Shown here: piece after piece, positions 14,427-21,748 of the stretch | Numbering within the stretch: the first letter of the stretch is position 1 | How the letters are laid out: every line of letters starts with the position of its first letter | Source of the DNA: an uncultured Oscillibacter sp. | GTDB taxonomy: Bacteria > Bacillota > Clostridia > Oscillospirales > Oscillospiraceae | DNA length: 26,923 bases | Reading direction: 5' to 3' | NCBI GenBank assembly: GCA_934574045.1 | Contig: CAKTMK010000034.1 | Span: 1 to 26,923, forward strand | Position numbers and translations under genes: made by a program | Notes under the pieces: generated by a model | The model's input: only the letters and a program-made list of their open reading frames with translations | What the model was told of the DNA's origin: nothing | Databases searched by the model: none

Positions 14427-14941
14427 GAACTGCACTCCATTTGTCAGACGAGTATGATAAAATACTTGTACTAAAGAATGGGGTGCAGTTCTATGGCAGG
14501 AGGAGTTCTGAACCAGCGGAGAATGGATCTCCCAAAGCCTGCAAGCCCTGATTTTGGAGGACGAGCGGCGCCGGCACAAAAAACGCGGGCAGTTCAGAAG
14601 CTGCGGCAAAGCCATTCTGCGGAGATCCTTCTTTTGATCGCGCAGATGCCCTGCGCTGCGTTTCACTACCATGTAAAGCAGATGGACCGCGCAGACAAAT
14701 GTAACGCCGCCAAAGAAGAACTCGCGGCCATTTGCCGCGAAAACAGGGGCCGGTACGGTGATCGCCGCATCGCAGCAGGACTGCGCAGCCGCAATGTTCC
14801 CATGAACCACGACCGCGGGATCAAGGCAGAACGAAAGGGCTTGCCGCCCGCTTTGCGCAGACAGCAAGCCCTTTCGGCTGCTTGAAGATTTCAAGTCGGA
14901 AATAGTCGGAAATATTTGTCTCACATTTGGGGGGGCGCTTC
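14427..14941 (+). mobile_element. IS3-family insertion sequence remnant
   Basis: Bases 14427-14441 and 14477-14491 form a 15-base inverted repeat with one mismatch, as seen at the left end of IS3-type elements. A related but degenerate sequence occurs near 14915-14941. Between them, a frame at about 14630-14830 reads LIAQMPCAAFHYHVKQMDRA and RGRYGDRRIAAGL, matching the start of the IS3 OrfB transposase (helix-turn-helix_21 region). Almost all of orfA and the DDE catalytic domain are missing. The element is dead. An 11-bp inverted repeat lies at about 14835-14874. The span 14395-14967 holds no intact gene. Confidence 0.75.
14478..14885 (+). pseudogene. Degenerate IS3 transposase fragment
   Basis: This 135-codon open frame is a composite. 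Only its middle (about residues 47-105) resembles the IS3 OrfB N-terminal domain. The beginning is out-of-frame orfA-region sequence, and the end has no DDE residues. It is not a functional gene. Confidence 0.65.
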
Positions 14942-14967
14942 GTCTGCGGAGCGTCCGTTTTCGCGTG

Positions 14968-15918
14968 TCAGGCAAAGGTGATCTGGGTGCCGGTCCGGCC
15001 CTCCAGCGCGGGCAGGGCCTTGTCCAGACTGCTGATGACCGCCCGCTTGTCCGGGTTGGCCCGGACGAATTTCATGGCGGCCTGCACCTTGGGCAGCATG
15101 CTGCCCGCGCCGAACTGCCCCTCGTCCACGTAGCGGGCGGCGGTCTCCAGCGTCAGACGGTCCAAATCCTCCTGATCCGGCTTGCCGAACCGGATGGCCA
15201 CCTTCTCCACCTCGGTGAGGATCAGCAGCACGTCGGCCTTCACCTGCTCGGCCAGCAGCTCGGCGGCGAAATCCTTGTCGATCACCGCCGCCACGCCGGC
15301 AAGGGAGCCGTCCGGGTTCTCCACCACGGGGACGCCGCCGCCGCCGCAGGTGACCACAATGGTGTCATCCCACAGGCGGCGCACCGCGTCGATCTCCACG
15401 ATCCGCCGGGGCAGGGGAGACGGCACCACCCGCCGCCAGCCCCGGCCCGCGTCCTCCCGCATGGTATAGCCCTTTTCCCGCTCCAGCCGCCGGGCCTCCT
15501 CCTCGGTGCAGAAGGGGCCGATGGGCTTGCTGGGCGACTGAAAGGCCGGATCGTCCCGCTCCACCACCATCTGCGTGGTGATGCTCACCACCGGGACGCT
15601 GCGGTTGCGCCGGGCCAGCGCGTAGCGCAGGGCCTGCTGGATGTGGTAGCCGATATACCCCTGACTCATGGCGCCGCACACGTCGAACGGCATGGCCGGG
15701 GTCACGTCCTTTGCCGTCTCGCTGGCCAGCAGGATGCGGCCCACCTGCGGGCCGTTTCCGTGGACCAGCGCCATCTCATACCCCTGCGAGCTGATCTGAG
15801 CGATCTGCTCACAGGTCTGGCGGACCACCTCGAGCTGCGCCTGCGCCGTCGGCTCGGCGTCCCCGGACTGAAGGGCGTTCCCGCCCAGCGCGATCACGAT
15901 GCGCGGATGCTGTTCCAT
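14968..15918 (-). CDS. arcC: Carbamate kinase
   Basis: A 316-residue amino-acid-kinase-fold enzyme that makes ATP from carbamoyl phosphate and ADP, the last step of arginine, agmatine or allantoin fermentation. It has IVIALGGNAL at the start, LVHGNGPQVG, GAMSQGYIGY, TCGGGGVPVV, VIDKDFAAELLA, and GSMLPKVQA near the end, all typical of ArcC. The length is right. No arcA, arcB or agmatine genes are in the window, so its carbamoyl-phosphate source lies elsewhere. The ATG at 15918 has AGGGGG upstream, inside a small hairpin. The ArsC-like gene 76 bases upstream is on the same strand. Confidence 0.95.
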   Translation of the reverse strand: MEQHPRIVIALGGNALQSGDAEPTAQAQLEVVRQTCEQIAQISSQGYEMALVHGNGPQVGRILLASETAKDVTPAMPFDVCGAMSQGYIGYHIQQALRYALARRNRSVPVVSITTQMVVERDDPAFQSPSKPIGPFCTEEEARRLEREKGYTMREDAGRGWRRVVPSPLPRRIVEIDAVRRLWDDTIVVTCGGGGVPVVENPDGSLAGVAAVIDKDFAAELLAEQVKADVLLILTEVEKVAIRFGKPDQEDLDRLTLETAARYVDEGQFGAGSMLPKVQAAMKFVRANPDKRAVISSLDKALPALEGRTGTQITFA

Positions 15919-15926
15919 ACTGTATT

Positions 15927-15940
15927 CCCCCTTTTGGGGG
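15927..15940 (-). promoter_or_regulatory. Hairpin covering the arcC ribosome-binding site
   Basis: CCCCC (15927-15931) and GGGGG (15936-15940) are separated by TTTT, and the flanking bases can extend the pairing by two. On the minus strand the G-run nearest the gene is the Shine-Dalgarno sequence, eight bases before the ATG. Folding of the mRNA would hide it. Confidence 0.5.
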
Positions 15941-15993
15941 ATAGTCTGCCGCGGCGGGCGGAAAATATGCGGGAAAAACAGCCGCGCGCCCGC

Positions 15994-16329
15994 TCATTCC
16001 CAGCTCTGCCAGACCTCCGGGCAGTAGCCCACCGTGGCCTCCTGCCCGTTGCGGACGATGGGCGTCTGAAACAGCTCCGGATGCTCCAGCAGCTTTTCCT
16101 CCTGCGCCTGGGGCGTGATGTACGCCATGAACAGGTCCTCATAGGCCCAGCATTTCGTGTTCACCAGTGCGTCAAAGCCCACTTTCCGCTTGACGGACTG
16201 GTACTCCCGGGGGGATAATCCCTTAGAGGGAACGTCGATGTATTGATACCGGATGCGGCGCTCCTTGAACCAGCGCTCGGCCTTTCGGCTGTCAAAGGAC
16301 TTCGGGGAGCCGAAGATCTGAATATTCAT
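15994..16329 (-). CDS. ArsC/Spx-family protein lacking the catalytic cysteines
   Basis: A 111-residue thioredoxin-fold protein of the arsenate reductase/Spx family. The start (IQIFGSPKSFDSRKAERWF) aligns with the family's CxxCRKA segment, but both cysteine positions are serine (Ser11, Ser14). The later VNTKCWAYEDL and FQTPIVRNG match the family's middle and C-terminal parts, including the Arg region. Without the cysteine it should not reduce arsenate by the classical route. An RNA-polymerase-binding or other role is possible but unproven. The ATG at 16329 follows GGAGAG, and the divergent sirtuin gene starts 48 bases away. Confidence 0.85.
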   Translation of the reverse strand: MNIQIFGSPKSFDSRKAERWFKERRIRYQYIDVPSKGLSPREYQSVKRKVGFDALVNTKCWAYEDLFMAYITPQAQEEKLLEHPELFQTPIVRNGQEATVGYCPEVWQSWE

Positions 16330-16377
16330 GAAAAACTCTCCTTATTTACAAAGAATCCATGGAACGGAGGCGGCTTT

Positions 16378-17097
16378 ATGACGGAAAATGTGAAAAAACT
16401 GAAGGAACTGGTGGAGGGAAGCGACAACATCGTTTTCTTTGGCGGCGCGGGCGTGTCCACGGAGTCCGGCATCCCGGACTTCCGCAGCACCGACGGGCTG
16501 TATCACCAGCAGTACGACTATCCGCCGGAGACTATTTTAAGCCATAGCTTTTACGAAAGCAACCCGGAGGAATTTTTCCGCTTCTACCGGACGAAGATGC
16601 TGGCGCCGGAGGCCAGGCCCAACGCCGCCCACAGGAAGCTGGCGGAGCTGGAGGCGGCGGGAAAGCTGAAGGCCGTCATCACCCAGAACATCGACGGGCT
16701 GCATCAGGCCGCCGGCAGCCGGGAGGTCCTGGAGCTTCACGGCAGCGTCCACCGGAACTACTGCGAGACGTGCGGGAAGTTCTACGGGCTGGACTTCATC
16801 CTCCGCACCGAGGGCGTGCCCCGGTGCGAAGCGTGCGGCGGACGGGTGAAGCCGGACGTGGTGCTCTATGAGGAGGGGCTGGACAGGAAAACGCTGGAGC
16901 GCGCCGTGGACTTTCTCTCCAAGGCGGACATGCTCATCATCGGCGGCACGTCCCTCAACGTCTATCCGGCGGCGGGGCTGATCCGGTACTACCGGGGGCA
17001 CAAGCTGGTGCTTATCAACAAGTCGCCGGTGGCGGCGGACCTGACGGCGGATCTGACCATCGCCGACCCCATCGGCGAGACGCTGGCCCAGCTCTGA
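16378..17097 (+). CDS. Sirtuin, NAD-dependent protein deacylase
   Basis: A 239-residue Sir2-family enzyme. It has FGGAGVSTESGIPDFRS for NAD binding, TQNIDGLHQAAG, catalytic His121 (ELHGSV), a zinc site with Cys129/132/150/153, and GGTSLNVYPAAG. It removes acyl groups from lysines using NAD. VVLYEEGLD replaces the more common 'VxFGE' stretch near the substrate site, which may alter acyl specificity. The ATG at 16378 follows GGAGG. Confidence 0.94.
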   Translation: MTENVKKLKELVEGSDNIVFFGGAGVSTESGIPDFRSTDGLYHQQYDYPPETILSHSFYESNPEEFFRFYRTKMLAPEARPNAAHRKLAELEAAGKLKAVITQNIDGLHQAAGSREVLELHGSVHRNYCETCGKFYGLDFILRTEGVPRCEACGGRVKPDVVLYEEGLDRKTLERAVDFLSKADMLIIGGTSLNVYPAAGLIRYYRGHKLVLINKSPVAADLTADLTIADPIGETLAQL

Positions 17098-17218
17098 GGG
17101 AAAGCAAAACACCGGATTGACGGCGGAATGAATAATTGAACGCATACCAATGCAAGATTTGGGGAAAACGACGAGTTAAAACGAAGAAATCAAGTTGTAA
17201 ATGAAGGAACGAGGTGAT

Positions 17219-17302
17219 ATGATTGCACTATGCCGGAGCGGAAAGCGCTGCCGCCGCGCACCTTGCGGCGGCCCGTCCGGCGGGAGGAGGCTGCGAAGAT
17301 GA
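17219..17302 (+). CDS. Possible 27-codon leader ORF overlapping the citrate synthase start
   Basis: ATG at 17219 is preceded by AAGGAACGAGGTGAT, a fair ribosome-binding region. The frame encodes 27 residues, rich in Arg, Gly and Cys, starting MIALCRSGKRC. Its TGA (17300-17302) overlaps the ATG of citrate synthase (17299) in the classical coupling arrangement. The composition is what GC-rich DNA gives by chance, so it may not be a real peptide. The 120 bases upstream show no convincing promoter. Confidence 0.3.
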   Translation: MIALCRSGKRCRRAPCGGPSGGRRLRR

Positions 17303-18675
17303 TATGGTCTGAAAACGGAGAGAACGCCTACTCGCAGATCACGCCTGCGATCCGGGCGCTGGAGGAGCAGTGGGAGAAGAAGAACTACATCGACCCGAAG
17401 CTCTACCGGGCGTATAACGTCCGGCGGGGGCTGCGGGACGAGGACGGCCGGGGCGTGCTGACGGGACTGACCCGCGTGGGCGAGATCGTGTCCTACGAGG
17501 TGGCGCAGGACGGCGCGATCCTGCCGCTGGACGGCGTGCTGTATTACCGGGGAATCGACTGCCGGGAACTGGTGCGCGGATCCGAGGGGCGGCGGATGGC
17601 CTTTGAGGAGGCAGCGTACCTGCTCCTCTTCGGCGAGCTGCCGTCGGCGGCGCAGCTGCGGGATTTCGGTGTGCAGCTTGCCACCTACCGGACGCTGCCG
17701 AGCAATTTCCTGCGGGACGTGATCCTGAAGGCGCCGCCGCAGGATCTGATGAACACCATGCAGCGGGCGGTGCTGACGCTGTTCTGCTACGACGACCGGC
17801 CCAACGACATCAGTCTGGAGAACGTGCTGCGCCAGAGCCTGCAGCTCATTGCCATCATGCCCCTTCTGGCGATCTACGCCTATCAGGCCCACCGGTTCAG
17901 CCGGGGCGAGGGCCTTTTCATCCACGAGCCGCGGCCCGAGCTGTCCACGGCGGAAAACTTTCTGCGGATGCTCCGGCAGGACGGGCAGTACACCGAGCTG
18001 GAGGCCCGGGTGCTGGACGTGGCGCTGGTGCTCCACGCGGACAACGGCGGCGGGAACAACTCCACCTTCACCAACCACGTGGTCACGTCCTCCGGAACGG
18101 ACACGTACTCCGCCATCGCCGCGGCCATGGCGTCTTTAAAAGGCCCACGCCACGGCGGGGCCAACAGCAAGGTCATGGAGATGATGGGGGACATCAAGGC
18201 CCACGTGCGCAACTGGGACGACGAGGAGGAGCTGCGGCGCTATTTGGCCCAGATCCTGAACGGGGAGGCCTTTGACGGCCGGGGGCTTCTGTACGGTCTG
18301 GGCCACGCGGTCTACACCCGGTCGGACCCCCGGTGCGAGGTGTTCCGGGACTATGTGCGCACGCTCTCGTGCGAAAAGGGACGACAGCCGGAGCTGGCGC
18401 TTTACAGCCGGGTAGAGCGGCTGGGGAAGGAGCTGCTGCTGGAAAAGCACGGCCGCCGGGCCGTCTCCACCAACATCGACTTTTACAGCGGCTTCGTCTT
18501 TGAGATGCTGGGCCTGCCCCGGGAGCTGTATACGCCGCTGTTCGCCGTGGCCCGCATCTCCGGCTGGAGCGCCCACCGGATGGAGGAGCTTTCCGCGGGC
18601 GGAAAGCTGATCCGCCCGCGGTATGAGTGCGTGGAGGAGCACCGGGGCTATACGCCCATGGCCCGGCGGGATTGA
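17299..18675 (+). CDS. Citrate synthase (citrate/2-methylcitrate synthase family)
   Basis: A 458-residue enzyme that condenses acetyl-CoA with oxaloacetate. The catalytic residues are visible: His in LHADNGGGNNST, His in GLGHAVYT, and Asp in NIDFYSG. YYRGIDCREL, AYLLLFGELP and SLKGPRHGGAN also match. The start at 17299 has GGGAGGAGG eight bases upstream and gives the length usual for the clostridial form. An in-frame ATG at 17230 would add 23 residues (basic, unconserved) with a poor ribosome-binding site. No other TCA-cycle gene is in the window. A glutamate-synthesis role is likely in a fermenter. Confidence 0.93.
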   Translation: MIWSENGENAYSQITPAIRALEEQWEKKNYIDPKLYRAYNVRRGLRDEDGRGVLTGLTRVGEIVSYEVAQDGAILPLDGVLYYRGIDCRELVRGSEGRRMAFEEAAYLLLFGELPSAAQLRDFGVQLATYRTLPSNFLRDVILKAPPQDLMNTMQRAVLTLFCYDDRPNDISLENVLRQSLQLIAIMPLLAIYAYQAHRFSRGEGLFIHEPRPELSTAENFLRMLRQDGQYTELEARVLDVALVLHADNGGGNNSTFTNHVVTSSGTDTYSAIAAAMASLKGPRHGGANSKVMEMMGDIKAHVRNWDDEEELRRYLAQILNGEAFDGRGLLYGLGHAVYTRSDPRCEVFRDYVRTLSCEKGRQPELALYSRVERLGKELLLEKHGRRAVSTNIDFYSGFVFEMLGLPRELYTPLFAVARISGWSAHRMEELSAGGKLIRPRYECVEEHRGYTPMARRD

Positions 18676-18822
18676 GCGGGCTGTCCTTGCCACAGAAGCC
18701 GCGTTTCGTCGACCCGGCGCGGCTGACTGCGCCTGCTTTGGAAACGCCCCTGAAAAACGCAGACCTCAGAACGGAGCGCCTATCCGCCGGATCAGAGTGA
18801 CCGTCCGTTTTGCAGCCGCGCG

Positions 18823-19014
18823 CTGAACGCGGACGGCAATGGCTCCGCCGCGTTCCACGATGTTCCGGCGGACAGCTACTACGCCGCCGCGGTGGCGTGG
18901 GCCGCGGGAAACGGCGTGACCAACGGCAGGTCGGACGGCGGCTTCAGCCCCAACGCCGCCTGCACCCGGGCGCAGATCGTCACATCCCTGTATCGGGCCT
19001 ATCAGGGCAGATGA
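18823..19014 (+). pseudogene. C-terminal SLH-domain fragment, scrap 2
   Basis: The frame reads AFHDVPADSYYAAAVAWA, NGVTNGRSDGGF and CTRAQIVTSLYRAYQGR, then TGA at 19012-19014. It is one full SLH domain with no start codon, signal peptide or preceding domains. It ends in the same way as the scrap at 9525-9695. Between the citrate synthase stop and this frame (18676-18822) I see nothing recognisable. Confidence 0.75.
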
Positions 19015-19028
19015 CTGCCGCAGGCAGA

Positions 19029-19064
19029 CAAAAGCGGAGCCGCGATCAGCGGCTCCGCTTTTTC
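19029..19064. terminator. Bidirectional terminator
   Basis: AAAGCGGAGCCGC (19031-19043) pairs perfectly with 19049-19061 around GATCA. A T-run follows on the plus strand, and the A-run before it gives one on the minus strand. It ends both the SLH remnant and the SIS-aldolase-TRAP operon, whose last stop is at 19082. Confidence 0.9.
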
Positions 19065-19081
19065 GTCAGGTCTCCCTGCGC

Positions 19082-19693
19082 TTATTTTTCATTCTCCCGC
19101 AGCTGGCCCAGCTTTCCGCCGGGATGGCAGCGGACGTACTTGACGGGGTCCCAGTCTTTTTCCACCTGCAAGGCGACGGACAGGGCCTGCAGCGTCAGCA
19201 GCTCCGCCAGAACGGAGTTGCGGGGGGCGCGGTTCAGCGGCCCGCCCTCCGCCCGGACGCCCGCGAACAAAAACGCGTCGCTCTCCCGGGCCAGCCAGCT
19301 CTCAGGATTGCCGGACACGCCGACGACCTTGCAGCCGTTGTTCTTCACGGCGAGGACGGTGGCCTTCAGCTCGCCGGTCTCGCCGGAGTTGGAGATGGCG
19401 ATGACCACGTCGCCCGCGGTCAGCTGGCCGCAGGAGCCGTGAACGGCCTCGGTCCCGTGGAGATAATAGGCGGGGTTGCCGGTGGAGGAGAGGAGGGAGG
19501 CGGTGTAGGTGGCCACGTGGCTGCATTTTCCGATGCCGGTGACGTGGATGCGCCCGCCCTTGGCCTGCGCGGCGAGGATCAGCGCGGCGGCCTGCTCATA
19601 GTCCGCCGCATTGCGGGATTTGAGAAAGGCGTTGAACTCCGTGTCCACGGCGCTGAAAAACGCGTCCACGGCCTGTCTGCTTTCCGGTTTCAT
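19082..19693 (-). CDS. SIS-domain sugar-phosphate isomerase family protein
   Basis: A 203-residue single-domain SIS protein resembling arabinose-5-phosphate isomerase (KdsD without CBS domains) and 6-phospho-3-hexuloisomerase. It has the phosphosugar-binding stretches TGIGKCSHVA, the Ser-rich ISNSGETGE and a C-terminal helical lid. It probably interconverts aldose and ketose phosphates, or lyses an ether, in the pathway encoded by this operon. The ATG at 19693 has AAGGA 11 bases upstream; an in-frame start at 19732 lacks a site and overlaps the gap after the kinase gene. Last gene of the operon. Confidence 0.88.
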   Translation of the reverse strand: MKPESRQAVDAFFSAVDTEFNAFLKSRNAADYEQAAALILAAQAKGGRIHVTGIGKCSHVATYTASLLSSTGNPAYYLHGTEAVHGSCGQLTAGDVVIAISNSGETGELKATVLAVKNNGCKVVGVSGNPESWLARESDAFLFAGVRAEGGPLNRAPRNSVLAELLTLQALSVALQVEKDWDPVKYVRCHPGGKLGQLRENEK

Positions 19694-19751
19694 AAATAGA
19701 TGCTTCCTTTCTGAAAGGCCCCGCGCCGCCATGGCGGCGCGGGGCGTTCGT

Positions 19752-20747
19752 TCATTTCAACGCGTCCAGCTCCGCCGGGTCAAAGCCGCGGTAGTCCCGC
19801 TCCCGCAGGAGCTGCTGGACCTCGTCCACGGTGGGCAGGCTGGGCATCGCGCCCATACGGGACACCGTGATGGCGGCGGTGTGGCTGGCGAAGGCCAGCG
19901 CCTCGCCCTGGGGCAGACCGGCGGTCAGGCCGGTGCAGAAGGCGGCCACGAAGGAGTCTCCTGCGGCGGTGGGGTCCGCCACATGGGGCATTTTGACGCA
20001 GGGCGTCTGATGGATGCCGTCCTTCCCGGCGATAAAAGAGCCGTTTTCGCCCATGGTGATGATGAGGTTCTCCACCCCGCGGGCCTGAAACGCCTTGGCG
20101 ACGGCCTCCACGTCCGAGAGGTCCACGCCGTTGGAGACGTCGATGGGGTGGCCGGCCAGCTCAGCGGCCTCGTGCTCGTTGGGGGAGAGATAGGAGGCGC
20201 AGGCGAGCAGGCGGTCCGACATGGGCGCGGCGGGCGCGGGATTGATCATCACGGGCGTCCCGGCGGCCTTGGCCCACTCGGCCACGGCCTCGACAACCTC
20301 CATGGGCAGCTCGAACTGCATCATGACCATGTCGTACCGGCCGATCTCGTCCTTGAGCCACGACACGTCGTCCACCGTGAGGGTGTGGTTGGCGCCGGGG
20401 CAGACGGTGATGCGGTTCTGCGCGCCGGAGGGGGTGACCTCCAGCGTGATGTGGCCCACGCCGGAGGATTCGGCAGGGTCCACGGACACGTGGGACACGT
20501 CCACGCCGGCACCGGCGGCGGTCTCGGTCATGAGCGTTCCAAAGGCGTCGTCTCCCACGCGGCCCACCATGGTCACGTGAGCGCCCAGCCGGGCGCACTG
20601 GACGGCCTGATTGGCGCCCTTTCCGCCCGGCGCGGTCTGGAACTTCATGCCGATGACCGTTTCACCGGACTTGGGCGCGCGGGCGGTGGAGGCGATCAGG
20701 TCCATCATAAAGCTGCCCACCACCAGAATGCTTGGCTTTTTCAGCAT
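19752..20747 (-). CDS. PfkB-family carbohydrate kinase (ribokinase-like)
   Basis: A 331-residue sugar kinase. The first signature, PGGKGANQAVQCARLGA, lies near residue 40, and DPTAAGDSFVAAF, with the catalytic Asp in GD, lies near residue 265. The usual second signature is DTTGAGD, so Thr-to-Pro and Gly-to-Ala changes are present but the anion hole and base remain. NPAPA and SPNEHEAAEL are ribokinase-like. It would phosphorylate a sugar or keto-sugar acid released in the pathway. The ATG follows AAAGGAG. Confidence 0.9.
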   Translation of the reverse strand: MLKKPSILVVGSFMMDLIASTARAPKSGETVIGMKFQTAPGGKGANQAVQCARLGAHVTMVGRVGDDAFGTLMTETAAGAGVDVSHVSVDPAESSGVGHITLEVTPSGAQNRITVCPGANHTLTVDDVSWLKDEIGRYDMVMMQFELPMEVVEAVAEWAKAAGTPVMINPAPAAPMSDRLLACASYLSPNEHEAAELAGHPIDVSNGVDLSDVEAVAKAFQARGVENLIITMGENGSFIAGKDGIHQTPCVKMPHVADPTAAGDSFVAAFCTGLTAGLPQGEALAFASHTAAITVSRMGAMPSLPTVDEVQQLLRERDYRGFDPAELDALK

Positions 20748-20763
20748 GAAAGCTCCGCTCCTT

Positions 20764-21690
20764 TCAATTCAGGCCGATCTGACGGCGTACGTACTCCTCC
20801 AGATGGATCAGGCTCTCCACCTCGCCGCGGGCGTTCTTGTCCAGCTTGGCGCAGTCGTTGCTGCGGGCAAAGACGTTCATCGGCACATCCACCAGAGCCT
20901 GATGGTACTTGGCGTTGCAGGGATAGACGCGCATCTCGATCATGGCGGCGGCGGTCAGGAAGTCCGCCACCAGACGCGCCTTGTCATAGTCGCTGTCCTT
21001 GTGGTCGAAGCACCACTTGTACAGCTCGGGGTGGAAGTTGGCCATAACGCCGCTGTATCCGGCGGCGCCGTGGCAGACGCTGTCGAACCAGGACTGGGCG
21101 TTGGCGTTGAAGATCTTCAGCGGCGTGCCGTCCACGGCCTTCTGCCGCTCCCGGACCAGCTCGTAGTCGCAGCAGGTGTCCTTCAAAAAGACCATGCGGC
21201 CCTGCTTGCCCGCCTTGCGCAGGAACTCGGTGGTGACCAGCCGCTTCCACGGCATGGGGCACTCGTAGATGCCGAAGTCGATCTCCGGATAGCGGTCGAA
21301 AATCTCCTGAGCATTGGCCTCGAACACGGCCTCGCCCTCGTTCTTCTGGTCCAGCCGGTTGGACACCAGCACATACGCGCCGATGCCGGGGATCTTCATC
21401 ATGTTCTCCAGCTCACGGAACTGGTCGGCCTTGTCGTCGGCGGTGTGGCCGGAGGCCACCACCTGAATGCGGCCGCCCACCGCGTCCACGGTGGCGCGGG
21501 CGATGTCCAGCTTCTCCTGCTCGGTCAGATAGGCCATTTCGCTGGACTGGCACACGGCGAAGATACCGGCGCAGCCGCGCTCAACGTACCAGTCGCACAG
21601 CTGCGCGATGGCTTTGAAGTCCGGCTTGTTGTCGTCGGTCCAGGGGGTAATCATCACCGGCCAGATGCCCGGCGCGATGGAAAATGCCAT
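20764..21690 (-). CDS. DapA/NanA-family aldolase (dihydrodipicolinate synthase-like)
   Basis: A 308-residue class I aldolase-fold protein. The Schiff-base Lys170 (VFLKDTCC) and catalytic Tyr142 (GIYECP) are in the DapA/NanA positions. The carboxylate-binding motif usually written GTTGE is CQSSE here (about 47-51), and YNxP is YECP. It is therefore unlikely to be lysine-pathway DapA; with a TRAP transporter and sugar kinase in the operon, a 2-keto-sugar-acid aldolase or dehydratase fits. The ATG at 21690 follows AGGAG. Confidence 0.87.
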   Translation of the reverse strand: MAFSIAPGIWPVMITPWTDDNKPDFKAIAQLCDWYVERGCAGIFAVCQSSEMAYLTEQEKLDIARATVDAVGGRIQVVASGHTADDKADQFRELENMMKIPGIGAYVLVSNRLDQKNEGEAVFEANAQEIFDRYPEIDFGIYECPMPWKRLVTTEFLRKAGKQGRMVFLKDTCCDYELVRERQKAVDGTPLKIFNANAQSWFDSVCHGAAGYSGVMANFHPELYKWCFDHKDSDYDKARLVADFLTAAAMIEMRVYPCNAKYHQALVDVPMNVFARSNDCAKLDKNARGEVESLIHLEEYVRRQIGLN

Positions 21691-21748
21691 AGTGATCTCT
21701 CCTAACTTGCTTGCTATGCAGCGTAATTTTTCAAAGGCGTCCCGCGTC

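Noticed and set aside
14835..14874. 11-bp hairpin as a terminator for the TtcA-like gene
   Set aside because: It lies about 450 bases past the stop, inside the IS remnant, and has no T-run.
17098..17218. Promoter of citrate synthase
   Set aside because: TTGA-containing -35 candidates are present, but none has a matching -10 box at 16-18 bases.
17230..17298. Longer N-terminus for citrate synthase from ATG 17230
   Set aside because: The 23 extra residues are basic and unconserved, and the ribosome-binding region is 15 bases away, while 17299 has an ideal site and gives the family length.
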